Of a stretch of 64,000 nucleotides of DNA, positions 27,427 through 35,333 are shown in pieces. Location: assembly GCF_003550065.1 (NCBI RefSeq), contig NZ_QXDC01000003.1, positions 744,001 through 808,000 on the forward strand. The letters run 5' to 3'. Below the pieces are notes generated by a model. It saw nothing but the letters and a program-made list of their open reading frames with translations, searched no databases and had not been told where the DNA came from. A program made the position numbers and the translations under genes. The first letter of the stretch is position 1; each line of letters opens with the position of its first letter. The stretch is from Hephaestia caeni (GTDB lineage: Bacteria; Pseudomonadota; Alphaproteobacteria; Sphingomonadales; Sphingomonadaceae).

Positions 27427-27888
27427 TTAACCCAAACATGCCAGCGCCGCCGCGTCGATCGCGGACACCGCGCCCGGCAAGGCGTAGACGTCGGCGAACG
27501 CCCGGCCGGCGCCGCTCACGCCTTCGATGCTCATGCTCCGGCCCGATCGCATCGCGCCGACGATCGCGGCATCGGTCTCGCGATCGGGCGCCCAGGCCCG
27601 ATCGCCGCGCGCAATCAGGTCGAAACGGCGGTCATTGATGCTGAGCGTCATCGGCGCGCCTTCACGTACCGTCCGGCTCAGCCGCGCGCCGAATTGATTG
27701 CGGATACCGCGCCCCGGCCACGTGGCGATGCTTGCATACGCCCCCGTCCGTGCCGCCGCGCTGCCGGGAACAGGCGTCGCAATCGCATAACAGCGCGCCT
27801 CGTCGGCAAACGCACCCCAGCCGTCATAGATGCCGACCGCCTGCTGGACGGCGGCGAGCGCGAGTGCGAGCGTCAACGCCGCGTTCAT
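27427..27888 (-). CDS. Secreted protein of unknown function
   Basis: A 153-residue protein with a short signal-like start (MNAALTLALALAAVQQAVG), then YDGWGAFADEARCYAIATPV, IATWPGRGIRNQFGARLSR and SINDRRFDLIARGDRAWAPD. The alternating pattern recalls the IalB-like periplasmic proteins of Alphaproteobacteria, but this link is weak. Its start overlaps the end of the histidine phosphatase gene by 4 bp, so they are co-translated. Confidence 0.75.
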   Translation of the reverse strand: MNAALTLALALAAVQQAVGIYDGWGAFADEARCYAIATPVPGSAAARTGAYASIATWPGRGIRNQFGARLSRTVREGAPMTLSINDRRFDLIARGDRAWAPDRETDAAIVGAMRSGRSMSIEGVSGAGRAFADVYALPGAVSAIDAAALACLG

Positions 27889-28523
27889 GCCGGCGCGTGT
27901 CCCAGCCCGCGATGCACCACCGTCTCGACGCCCTGGTCAACCATCACCACCGACCCCTGCGGCAGCGCCGGTGCGAACGGCGTGCCGATCGCGGGCGCGG
28001 GCGCCCGCCCGGTCATCAGCCCGCGCAGCACCGCGCTCGAGATGCCGTGCATGATGACCAGCCGGTCGCCGGGCGCATCGTCGGTATCGGCAAGCCACCC
28101 CGCGAGACGCGCGGCGATATCGGGGTAGCGCTCGCCGTCGGGCGCGGGCGTGAGGAACCCCGTTCGGGCATCGATGATCGGGCCGACCTCGGCGGCGAGT
28201 TCATGATAGTGGCGCCCCTCCCAGCTACCGACATCGATCTCGCCCAATCGCGGGTCGGTTTCGGCGCGGTGCCAGTCGAGATCGAGATGTTCGGCGATCA
28301 CCGCGAGCGTCTGGAGCGCGCGTCCGGTGGGCGATGCCCACATCGTGAGCGCCGGTCGCGCTCCGAGCAGCGCGCGTAGCGCACGCCCCATCTCGTCGGC
28401 CTGCGCGAAGCCGGCGCGCGTCAACGGCGTATGGGGCTGGCGCCCTTGCAGGCGCCGCGCCGCGTTGAACACCGTCTCGCCGTGGCGAGCGATAAAATCG
28501 CGGCCGGATCGCTTGGAATTCAT
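27885..28523 (-). CDS. Histidine phosphatase family protein
   Basis: A 212-residue phosphoglycerate-mutase-like phosphatase. The catalytic RHGET motif appears in IARHGETVFNAARRLQG, the second histidine in RLVIMHGISSAVLRG, and the acid residue in DPRLGEIDVGSWEG. Substrate cannot be read from the sequence. AGGGG precedes the ATG. It forms a pair with the secreted protein downstream. Confidence 0.9.
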   Translation of the reverse strand: MNSKRSGRDFIARHGETVFNAARRLQGRQPHTPLTRAGFAQADEMGRALRALLGARPALTMWASPTGRALQTLAVIAEHLDLDWHRAETDPRLGEIDVGSWEGRHYHELAAEVGPIIDARTGFLTPAPDGERYPDIAARLAGWLADTDDAPGDRLVIMHGISSAVLRGLMTGRAPAPAIGTPFAPALPQGSVVMVDQGVETVVHRGLGHAPA

Positions 28524-28657
28524 CGCCCCTCTTTCAAGCCCGTGTGGCGCAAAAGCAACGCTTTTCCGCGTTTATCTGAGGTTAATGCAACCTCGCGCGC
28601 GCCTACCTATTTCCCCAGTCCGCCCTGCCCCCGGGGCGCGACATGAATGGAGTTGTT

Positions 28658-29317
28658 ATGCGTAAGCTTGTTTTGACCGCCCTCGCCGCCGCAACCGCGA
28701 CGGGTGCGTTCGCCGCCCCGGCGTTTGCCCAGGACGCGACCTTCACCGGCCCGCGCATCGGCGTCATCGCCGGCTATGACGGCATCCGCCCCGGCAGCAC
28801 CGAGGATTCGGACATCGCCGGCGACGATCAGACCGCCGACGGCCTGCTCTACGGCCTCGACGCCGGTTACGACGTCGATTTCGGCAGCGCAGTGATCGGT
28901 GCCGAGGGCGAGATTTCCGGCTCCACCGGCAAGGTGACCAATGAGACGGTCGATACCAACAATCTGGGCTACGGCCGCGTCAAGGCGGGCCGCGACCTGT
29001 ATCTGGGCGTGCGCGCCGGCTTCAAGGCGACGCCCGCGACGTTGATCTACGCCAAGGGCGGCTATACCAACCAGCGGCTCGATCTGATCGCCGGCGCCGA
29101 TGATGCCGAAACCGGCCGGCACTTCAACCTCGACGGCTATCGCCTCGGCGCGGGCGTCGAACAGAAGGTCGGCTCCAACGCCTATGCCAAGGTCGAATAT
29201 CGCTATTCGAACTATGGCGACGCGCGGCTGGAGTTCGCCAACGGCGGCAATACTGATAACTTCAGCGTCGATACCGACCGTCATCAGGTGGTCGCGGGCG
29301 TCGGCTGGCGCTTCTGA
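28658..29317 (+). CDS. Outer membrane beta-barrel protein
   Basis: A 219-residue protein with a signal peptide (ATGAFAAPAFAQ) and eight or so amphipathic strands (RIGVIAGYDGI, GLLYGLDAGYDV, AVIGAEGEIS, LYLGVRAGFKA, AYAKVEYRYSNYG) ending in the aromatic terminal strand VAGVGWRF. This is the OmpA-like/opacity-type small porin layout. ATG at 28658 is preferred because the preceding five codons would precede the signal. A strong terminator follows. Confidence 0.88.
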   Translation: MRKLVLTALAAATATGAFAAPAFAQDATFTGPRIGVIAGYDGIRPGSTEDSDIAGDDQTADGLLYGLDAGYDVDFGSAVIGAEGEISGSTGKVTNETVDTNNLGYGRVKAGRDLYLGVRAGFKATPATLIYAKGGYTNQRLDLIAGADDAETGRHFNLDGYRLGAGVEQKVGSNAYAKVEYRYSNYGDARLEFANGGNTDNFSVDTDRHQVVAGVGWRF

Positions 29318-29346
29318 TCGCCGGCACGTCGATTCGTGACGCTTTT

Positions 29347-29380
29347 GAAGGGCCGGGGCGCTTGCTCCGGCCCTTTTTTG
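29347..29380 (+). terminator. Intrinsic terminator after the beta-barrel gene
   Basis: AGGGCCGGGGC pairs with GCTCCGGCCCT, followed by TTTTTT. It separates the beta-barrel gene from dnaN. Confidence 0.85.
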
Positions 29381-29458
29381 CGTTAAGGAAGATGTCTAAA
29401 ATCGTCCCCGGCCACGGGCTTATAGGGGGACCAACGGGCACGACCCCGGGGGAATCAG

Positions 29459-30571
29459 ATGAAGGCCACGATCGAACGCGCCATCCTGCTCAAGGGGCTC
29501 AGCCACGTCCAGTCGGTGGTCGAGCGGCGCAATACCATTCCGATCCTGTCGAACGTGCTGATCGAAGCGCGCGCCGACGGCACGCTCAGGCTGATGGCGA
29601 CCGATCTCGACCTCCAGATCGACGAAAGCGTGGCGGCCGCGGTCGACCAGCCCGGCGCGACGACGGTGTCGGCGCACACGCTGTTCGACATCGCCCGCAA
29701 GCTCCCCGAGGGCGCGCAGGTCGAACTCTCCGCCGCCGAAGGCCGGATGGCGATCGTCGCGGGCCGCGCGCGCTTCAGCCTCGCGACGCTGCCGCGCGAC
29801 GATTTCCCGATCATCGCCGAGGGCGAATTGCCGACGACGTTCGAGCTGCCCGCCGAAACGCTCAAGCAGATCATCGACAAGGCGCGCTTCGCGATCTCGA
29901 CCGAAGAGACGCGCTATTATCTCAACGGTATCTTCCTCCACGTCTCCGACGATCCGCAACCGGTGCTCAAGGCCGCCGCGACCGACGGCCACCGCCTCGC
30001 CCGCGTCACCGTGCCGCGCCCCGACGGCGCCGAGGGCATGCCCGACGTCATCATTCCCCGCAAATGCGTGGGCGAGCTGCGCAAGCTGCTCGACGAGATC
30101 GACGGTTCGGTGGGCGTGTCGCTCTCCAATACCAAGATCCGCTTCGATCTCGGGCAGGCCGTGCTCACTTCGAAGCTGATCGATGGCACCTTTCCCGATT
30201 ACAGCCGCGTGATCCCGACCGGCAACGACAAGATCCTCAAGATCGACCCGCGCAGCTTCGAGGAAGGCGTCGATCGCGTCTCGACGATCGCGACCGAAAA
30301 GACCCGCGCAGTCAAGATGGCGCTCGACAAGGACAAGATCACATTGTCTGTAACGAGCCCCGAAAACGGCACCGCCGCCGAGGAAGTGCCCGGCGACTAC
30401 TCCTCGCTGGCGTTCGAGATCGGCTTCAATTCGCGCTATCTGCTCGATATCCTGGGGCAGCTCGAAGGCGATCTGATCGAGGTCCACCTCGCCGACGCCG
30501 CCGCCCCCACGCTGATCCGTGAGAACGACAAGGCGCCCGCGCTCTACGTGCTGATGCCGATGCGGGTGTAA
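29459..30571 (+). CDS. dnaN: DNA polymerase III beta sliding clamp
   Basis: Ring-shaped processivity clamp of the replicase. The 370-residue sequence has the three-domain clamp layout: MKATIERAILLKGLSHVQSV, VVERRNTIPILSNVLIEA, ATDGHRLARVTVP and the C-terminal ALYVLMPMRV, close to the typical ending PM(R/K)L. dnaA is not in the window; recF follows after coq4, so this is a split dnaN-recF region. Confidence 0.97.
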   Translation: MKATIERAILLKGLSHVQSVVERRNTIPILSNVLIEARADGTLRLMATDLDLQIDESVAAAVDQPGATTVSAHTLFDIARKLPEGAQVELSAAEGRMAIVAGRARFSLATLPRDDFPIIAEGELPTTFELPAETLKQIIDKARFAISTEETRYYLNGIFLHVSDDPQPVLKAAATDGHRLARVTVPRPDGAEGMPDVIIPRKCVGELRKLLDEIDGSVGVSLSNTKIRFDLGQAVLTSKLIDGTFPDYSRVIPTGNDKILKIDPRSFEEGVDRVSTIATEKTRAVKMALDKDKITLSVTSPENGTAAEEVPGDYSSLAFEIGFNSRYLLDILGQLEGDLIEVHLADAAAPTLIRENDKAPALYVLMPMRV

Positions 30572-30582
30572 ATGTCTCCATA

Positions 30583-30632
30583 TTGACTCGCTGACCGTCG
30601 ATCCTTACTTACATTTGTGTAAATAAGGATCG
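30583..30632 (+). promoter_or_regulatory. Promoter with overlapping palindrome before coq4
   Basis: TTGACT at 30583-30588 and TACTTA at 30606-30611 are 17 bases apart. A 34-base dyad centred at 30615.5 covers the -10: outer arms CGATCCTTA (30599-30607) and TAAGGATCG (30624-30632), inner arms TTACA and TGTAA. The ribosome site AAGGA lies inside the right arm, 5 bases before the dyad ends and 8 before the ATG. It could be a repressor operator or an RNA hairpin hiding the ribosome site. Confidence 0.7.
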
Positions 30633-30636
30633 ACTC

Positions 30637-31416
30637 ATGGCCAAGCTTCCCCCCTTTCCCGGCACCACCGGGCGGCGTGACTGGCGGACCGCGTTCGATG
30701 CGATCCGCAAATTGCTCGCAAATGGCGACGATACGACGCAGGTGTTCCGCATCATGAAGGCGCTCAACGCCGGCAATGCGGAGCGTAATTACGCGCGGCT
30801 GCTCGCCACCGAAGAGGGCGGGCGCACCGCGTATGACCGCGTCGAGTTGGCACAGCGTTTGACCGACAAGCACTGGGTCGACCAGTTCGCGCCCGGCACG
30901 GTCGGCGCCGCGTACCGCGAGTTTCTGGAGACGACGGGCTATTCGGCCGACGGGCTTGCCGAAGTCTCCAAGGTCATCCACGAGGACGAGCTGGCGCATC
31001 CCTATGCCTGGTTCGGCCGGCGGACCCGCGACGTCCACGACATCTGGCATGTGATGACCGGCTACAAGGCCGACGAAAGCCTGGGCGAGGCGTGCCTCGT
31101 CGCCTTCAGCTACGCGCAGGTCGGCGGGCTCGGCTGGGCGTGGATCGCCGGCGCGGCCTCGCTCAAGAGCCTGAAGGTCACGGGCAACCGCCTGTTCTCG
31201 AAGGCGGTGTGGGAAGGTTATCGCAACGGCCGCAAGGCCAAATGGCTGATCGGCGAGGATTATGAGGCGCTGATGGCCGAGCCGATTGAGGCCGCGCGGC
31301 GCCGGCTCGGAATTGCAACTCCGCACGCCTATCTGACCGCGCAGCGCGAACTCGGCCCCGAACTCGCCTCCTATCTCTCGGCGCAGAAGCAGCAGGCAGC
31401 GGCCGCGGTGGCCTGA
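30637..31416 (+). CDS. Coq4-family protein (ubiquinone biosynthesis)
   Basis: A 259-residue relative of Coq4, which in eukaryotes acts on the coenzyme Q head group. The zinc-ligand motif HDIWHVMTG, followed by an acidic residue in SLGEACL, is clear; the spacing to that glutamate is one residue longer than the HX11E of the yeast form. No signal peptide. It stands alone between dnaN and recF, under its own promoter with a large palindrome, which suggests separate control. Confidence 0.85.
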   Translation: MAKLPPFPGTTGRRDWRTAFDAIRKLLANGDDTTQVFRIMKALNAGNAERNYARLLATEEGGRTAYDRVELAQRLTDKHWVDQFAPGTVGAAYREFLETTGYSADGLAEVSKVIHEDELAHPYAWFGRRTRDVHDIWHVMTGYKADESLGEACLVAFSYAQVGGLGWAWIAGAASLKSLKVTGNRLFSKAVWEGYRNGRKAKWLIGEDYEALMAEPIEAARRRLGIATPHAYLTAQRELGPELASYLSAQKQQAAAAVA

Positions 31417-31495
31417 CTCACAAGGAACCACGCTTCATGGAAGCGGGCCGGGGCCGCTTCCACGCACGTGCAATAAACCCTAGACGTGCGCGAGC

Positions 31496-32566
31496 ATGAT
31501 CGCGCGCCTCGTCCTCACCGATTTCCGCAACCACGCCGATGCGGTGCTGACGCCCGGCAGGGGGTTCGTCGTGCTCACCGGCGAGAATGGCGCGGGCAAG
31601 ACCAACGTGCTGGAGGCGGTGTCGCTGCTCGCGCCCGGCCGCGGCCTGCGCCGGGCGAGCCTCGCAGAGATGGCGCGGCAGGGCGGCGAGGGCGGCTTCG
31701 GCATCGCGGCGACGCTCGCCGGCGACACCACGCTTGCCACCGGGATCGAGCCGGGCGCTGCCAGCCGCCGCATCGTGCGCATCAACGGCGCGCCCGCGCC
31801 CGCGGGCACGCTCGCCGAATGGGTGACGATCCTGTGGCTCACCCCGGCGATGGACCGTCTGTTCGTCGATACCCCCGGTGACCGCCGCCGCTTCCTCGAT
31901 CGCCTGACGCTCGCGCTCGCGCCCGGCCATGCAGCGCACGCCAGCCGTTACGAGGCCGCGATGCGCGCGCGCAACCGCCTGCTTGCCGACGATGCGCCGC
32001 CCGATGCCGACTGGCTCGCCGCGCTCGAAGCGCAGATGGCCGAGCATGGGCGCGCGCTCGCTACCGCCCGCCATGCGACCGTCGACGCGCTCACGACGGC
32101 AATCGCGGCCGAGCCCGACAGCGCGTTCGCGCGCGCCGGCCTCGCGATCGAGAATACCGACGACGCGCCCGATCTCGCCGCCGCGCTGGCCGCGAACCGG
32201 CGACGTGATGCCACCGCGGGCCGCACGCTCACCGGCCCGCACCGCGCCGATCTGGTGGTGACGCATCTCGCGAAAGGGCAGCCGGCGGCGCTATGTTCGA
32301 CCGGCGAGCAGAAAGCGCTCCTGCTCGGCCTCGTGCTCGCGCATGCCGCGCTCGTCGCCGCGCGCACGCAGCACGCGCCGATCCTGCTACTCGACGAGGT
32401 CGCCGCGCATCTCGATCCCGTCCGTCGCGCCGCCCTGTTCGATCGGCTCGCCGGCATGGCAGGGCAGGTGTGGATGACCGGCACCGAGCCGGCCTTGTTC
32501 GACACGATCGCCGGCCATGCGACCCGCTACACCGTCGCCGACGGACGGATCGCGGCGGCAGGATGA
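31496..32566 (+). CDS. recF: DNA replication and repair protein RecF
   Basis: ATPase of the RecFOR pathway that loads RecA at gaps. The 356-residue sequence begins [18 protein letters not shown], has Walker [49 protein letters not shown] and Walker [13 protein letters not shown]. The 79 bases before it contain a diverged half of repeat family A. Confidence 0.96.
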   Translation: MIARLVLTDFRNHADAVLTPGRGFVVLTGENGAGKTNVLEAVSLLAPGRGLRRASLAEMARQGGEGGFGIAATLAGDTTLATGIEPGAASRRIVRINGAPAPAGTLAEWVTILWLTPAMDRLFVDTPGDRRRFLDRLTLALAPGHAAHASRYEAAMRARNRLLADDAPPDADWLAALEAQMAEHGRALATARHATVDALTTAIAAEPDSAFARAGLAIENTDDAPDLAAALAANRRRDATAGRTLTGPHRADLVVTHLAKGQPAALCSTGEQKALLLGLVLAHAALVAARTQHAPILLLDEVAAHLDPVRRAALFDRLAGMAGQVWMTGTEPALFDTIAGHATRYTVADGRIAAAG

Positions 32567-32579
32567 CGCGCGCGCAGGC

Positions 32580-33230
32580 TCAGGACGGTTGCTGGTCGGC
32601 GGGCACCGGCGTCAGTTCGTAGACGTCGATCCCCTTGCCGCCGTCGCGCGGCGCCACCAGTCGCCAGCGGAACGGCCCGACCCGCTCGACCACTCCGGCG
32701 ACATCGCGATCGGGTTTGACACCATAGCCGAGCGAGACGTCGCCCGGCGCATCCTGTCGCGCGCCGAGAAAGACGTAGCGCTGCTCGCCATCGGCATAGA
32801 GATAGCCGGCCGGGAGATCGCTTCCCGATTGTTTGGTGAAGCTCAGCCCCTTTTCCTCGTCGCGGATGTAGCAGAATTTCGGCGCGAAAGATTCGATGAG
32901 GTTGCGGCCTGCGATCTTTCCGAGCCGCACGACGCGGCACCAATAGGAACCGGGCGGCAGCGCGGGATGATCGAGCGCGGCATCGGCCTCGAGCAGCGGT
33001 CCTTCGGCATCGATCTTCGCGGCGCTCCGTTTCCTCGCGGTCGCCAGCACCTGCGTCCAGATCGAGGGCAGTTCCTCGAGCAACGCCTGATCGGCGGGGG
33101 CGATCGTGTCGTGCCACGCTTGCTCGGATGGCGGCAGCGGGTCCGCATTCAGCGAAACGACCGGCGCGGGCGTCCGCGCACAAGCCGCGAGCGCGCACGG
33201 CAAGACGGCAGCGAAAACGAGCCATCGCAT
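32580..33230 (-). CDS. DUF4893-like lipoprotein
   Basis: A 216-residue lipoprotein (signal ending LAAC, Cys about residue 17). WHDTIAPADQALLEELPSIW, then GSYWCRVVRLG and a C-terminal segment with GYLYADGEQRYVFLGAR match the sphingomonad family I know as DUF4893. Role unknown. Its 3' end lies 13 bp from the recF stop, tail to tail. Confidence 0.75.
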   Translation of the reverse strand: MRWLVFAAVLPCALAACARTPAPVVSLNADPLPPSEQAWHDTIAPADQALLEELPSIWTQVLATARKRSAAKIDAEGPLLEADAALDHPALPPGSYWCRVVRLGKIAGRNLIESFAPKFCYIRDEEKGLSFTKQSGSDLPAGYLYADGEQRYVFLGARQDAPGDVSLGYGVKPDRDVAGVVERVGPFRWRLVAPRDGGKGIDVYELTPVPADQQPS

Positions 33231-33400
33231 CGGAGATACTCCCTATACTTTTCCGACCCTTACGAATCTGGGGAGATTTGGTTAACAAATCGTAAACGCG
33301 TGCGCGGCGCGGCAGACGATTGGCGCGACCGCCCCCGACCTGATACGCGCCTCCCCGCGCCCGCCCGACCGCGGCGGACGGCGGCTCGGAACGAGGGACC

Positions 33401-34138
33401 ATGACCGATCACACTCCAGGCGCACCGCCCGTCATCGTGCTGGTGCGCCCGCAACTGGGCGAGAATATCGGCAAGGCGGCGCGCGCGATGCTCAATTTCG
33501 GGCTCACCGAGTTGCGCCTCGTCGCCCCGCGCGACGGCTGGCCCAACCCCACGGCCGGGCCGGCCGCTTCTGGCGCAGACATCGTGCTCGAACGCGCCGC
33601 GCTGTTCGATCATCTCGCCGATGCCGTCGCCGATTGCGCGCACGTCCACGCAACCACGGTGCGCAAGCGCGGCGTCACCAAGCCGGTGCTGACCCCTGAG
33701 GCCGCCGCGCACGAGATTCACGGCGCGCCCGGCCGCTCGGCGATCGTGTTCGGCCCGGAACGCTCGGGGTTGGAGACCGACGACGTCGCGCTCGCGCGCA
33801 CCATCGTCACCGTGCCGATCAACCCCGAATTCGGCTCGCTCAACCTCGCGCAGGCGGTGATGGTGATCGCCTACGAATGGTCGAAGGGCATGGATCTGGC
33901 GTCCCCGCCCGGCACCCTTCTCGATCCCCCCGCGCCGCAGGACGAATTCGAAGGCATGTTCGCCCAGCTCGATACGATGCTCGACGGCGCGGGATTCTTC
34001 CACCCGCCCGAGCGCACGTCGGCGACGCGGCGCACGCTGCGGACGATGCTCACCAAGCCGGGCTGGACGAGCCAGGAACTGCGCACGCTGCGCGGGGTGC
34101 TCTCCGCGCTCGACGGCAAGAAGCGGCGGCGGGGATAG
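33401..34138 (+). CDS. trmJ: tRNA/rRNA 2'-O-methyltransferase, TrmJ type
   Basis: SPOUT methyltransferase; TrmJ methylates position 32 of tRNA. The 245-residue sequence has VIVLVRPQLGENIGKAARAM, the knot motifs SAIVFGPERSGLETDD and TVPINPEFGSLNLAQAVMVIAYE. Assignment to TrmJ rather than another SpoU member is by overall similarity and length. Confidence 0.92.
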   Translation: MTDHTPGAPPVIVLVRPQLGENIGKAARAMLNFGLTELRLVAPRDGWPNPTAGPAASGADIVLERAALFDHLADAVADCAHVHATTVRKRGVTKPVLTPEAAAHEIHGAPGRSAIVFGPERSGLETDDVALARTIVTVPINPEFGSLNLAQAVMVIAYEWSKGMDLASPPGTLLDPPAPQDEFEGMFAQLDTMLDGAGFFHPPERTSATRRTLRTMLTKPGWTSQELRTLRGVLSALDGKKRRRG

Positions 34139-34183
34139 GTGCGGGGAAGCGGACCGGTGCCGCTCCCACGTAGCCGAATCATC

Positions 34184-34489
34184 CTACCGCTTGTCGAATT
34201 CGTCGAACTCGTACGCGATCGAGGCTTCAACGAGTTGATCCCACAAGGCCGCGATCGGCGCCTCAGGGATGCCCGCGGCGCGGGCGCCTGCGCGGGCGTT
34301 GTCGATCACCTGGGCCTTGCGCACCTCGTCACGCACCTGGCCGCGCTCGGGCTTGATGCGCGCGGCGGCGTCCATATAGGCGAAGCGGCGTGCGATCAGC
34401 GCGATCAGTTCGCGGTCGACGTGGTCGACGCCGGCGCGCACCTCGGCCATCGTCGTGCAGGCCGCGCCGGGAAGGATGATGTTGGTCAT
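34184..34489 (-). CDS. Chorismate mutase (AroQ type)
   Basis: Converts chorismate to prephenate for Phe/Tyr synthesis. The 101-residue monofunctional all-helical form has MAEVRAGVDHVDRELIALIA, RRFAYMDAAARIK and WDQLVEASIAYEFDEFD, the usual AroQ helices. AAGGCGG precedes the ATG. Divergent from rpsD with 174 bp between starts, in which no further gene is seen. Confidence 0.9.
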   Translation of the reverse strand: MTNIILPGAACTTMAEVRAGVDHVDRELIALIARRFAYMDAAARIKPERGQVRDEVRKAQVIDNARAGARAAGIPEAPIAALWDQLVEASIAYEFDEFDKR

Positions 34490-34663
34490 GAAACCGCCTT
34501 TGCGCGCGCGCCGCGCGGCTGTCCAGCTTGACTCCGGGCCACCTGCTCGCTAGGCGCTCGCGCTTCGCAATTGGCCCCGCATCCCGGTGAAGCGGTGGCC
34601 CTGCCCGGTTTCCCGGACGCAGGCGGTACCGGGGACAACGTTAACGCATTTGAGGAATGACGC

Positions 34664-35278
34664 ATGTCGAAGCGCAACAGCGCCAAGTACAAACTCGACC
34701 GCCGGATGGGCGAAAACATCTGGGGTCGCCCGAAGAGCCCGGTCAACAAGCGCGAATACGGCCCCGGCCAGCACGGTCAGCGCCGCAAGGGCAAGGTGTC
34801 CGATTACGGCATCCAGCTCCGCGCCAAGCAGAAGCTCAAGGGCTATTACGGCGACGTCACCGAAAAGCAGTTCAAGCGCGCCTATCAGGAAGCCGCGCGG
34901 ATGAAGGGCGACACCGGTCTCAACCTGATCGGCCTGCTCGAGCAGCGGCTCGACATGATCGTCTATCGCGCCAAGTTCGCGCCGACGATCTTCGCCGCGC
35001 GCCAACTCGTCAGCCACGGCCATGTTCGCGTCAACGGCGTCAAGTGCAACATCGCCTCGCGCCGTGTGGTGCCGGGTGACGAGATCACCTTGGGCTCGAA
35101 GGCGCAGGAAATGGCGCTGGTGCTCGAAGCGCAGAGCCTCGCCGAGCGCGACATCCCCGATTATGTCGCGCCCGACGGCACGGCCAAGGTCACCTTCACC
35201 CGCGTGCCCTCGCTCGACGAGGTGCCCTATCCGGTGAAGATGGAACCGAACCTCGTCGTCGAGTTCTACTCGCGCTGA
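34664..35278 (+). CDS. rpsD: 30S ribosomal protein S4
   Basis: Primary 16S rRNA binding protein. The 204-residue sequence shows [60 protein letters not shown] and the S4 RNA-binding loop [14 protein letters not shown]. It is monocistronic and followed by a strong terminator. Confidence 0.98.
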   Translation: MSKRNSAKYKLDRRMGENIWGRPKSPVNKREYGPGQHGQRRKGKVSDYGIQLRAKQKLKGYYGDVTEKQFKRAYQEAARMKGDTGLNLIGLLEQRLDMIVYRAKFAPTIFAARQLVSHGHVRVNGVKCNIASRRVVPGDEITLGSKAQEMALVLEAQSLAERDIPDYVAPDGTAKVTFTRVPSLDEVPYPVKMEPNLVVEFYSR

Positions 35279-35303
35279 TCGGCGCTTTCCGACGATACGA
35301 AGA

Positions 35304-35330
35304 GGGCGGCCCCGAGGGGCCGCCCTTTTT
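35304..35330. terminator. Intrinsic terminator after rpsD
   Basis: GGGCGGCCCC pairs with GGGGCCGCCC around GA and is followed by TTTTT on the plus strand. The converging peptidase gene ends 4 bases further on, so it may also help stop that transcript. Confidence 0.9.
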
Positions 35331-35333
35331 GTA

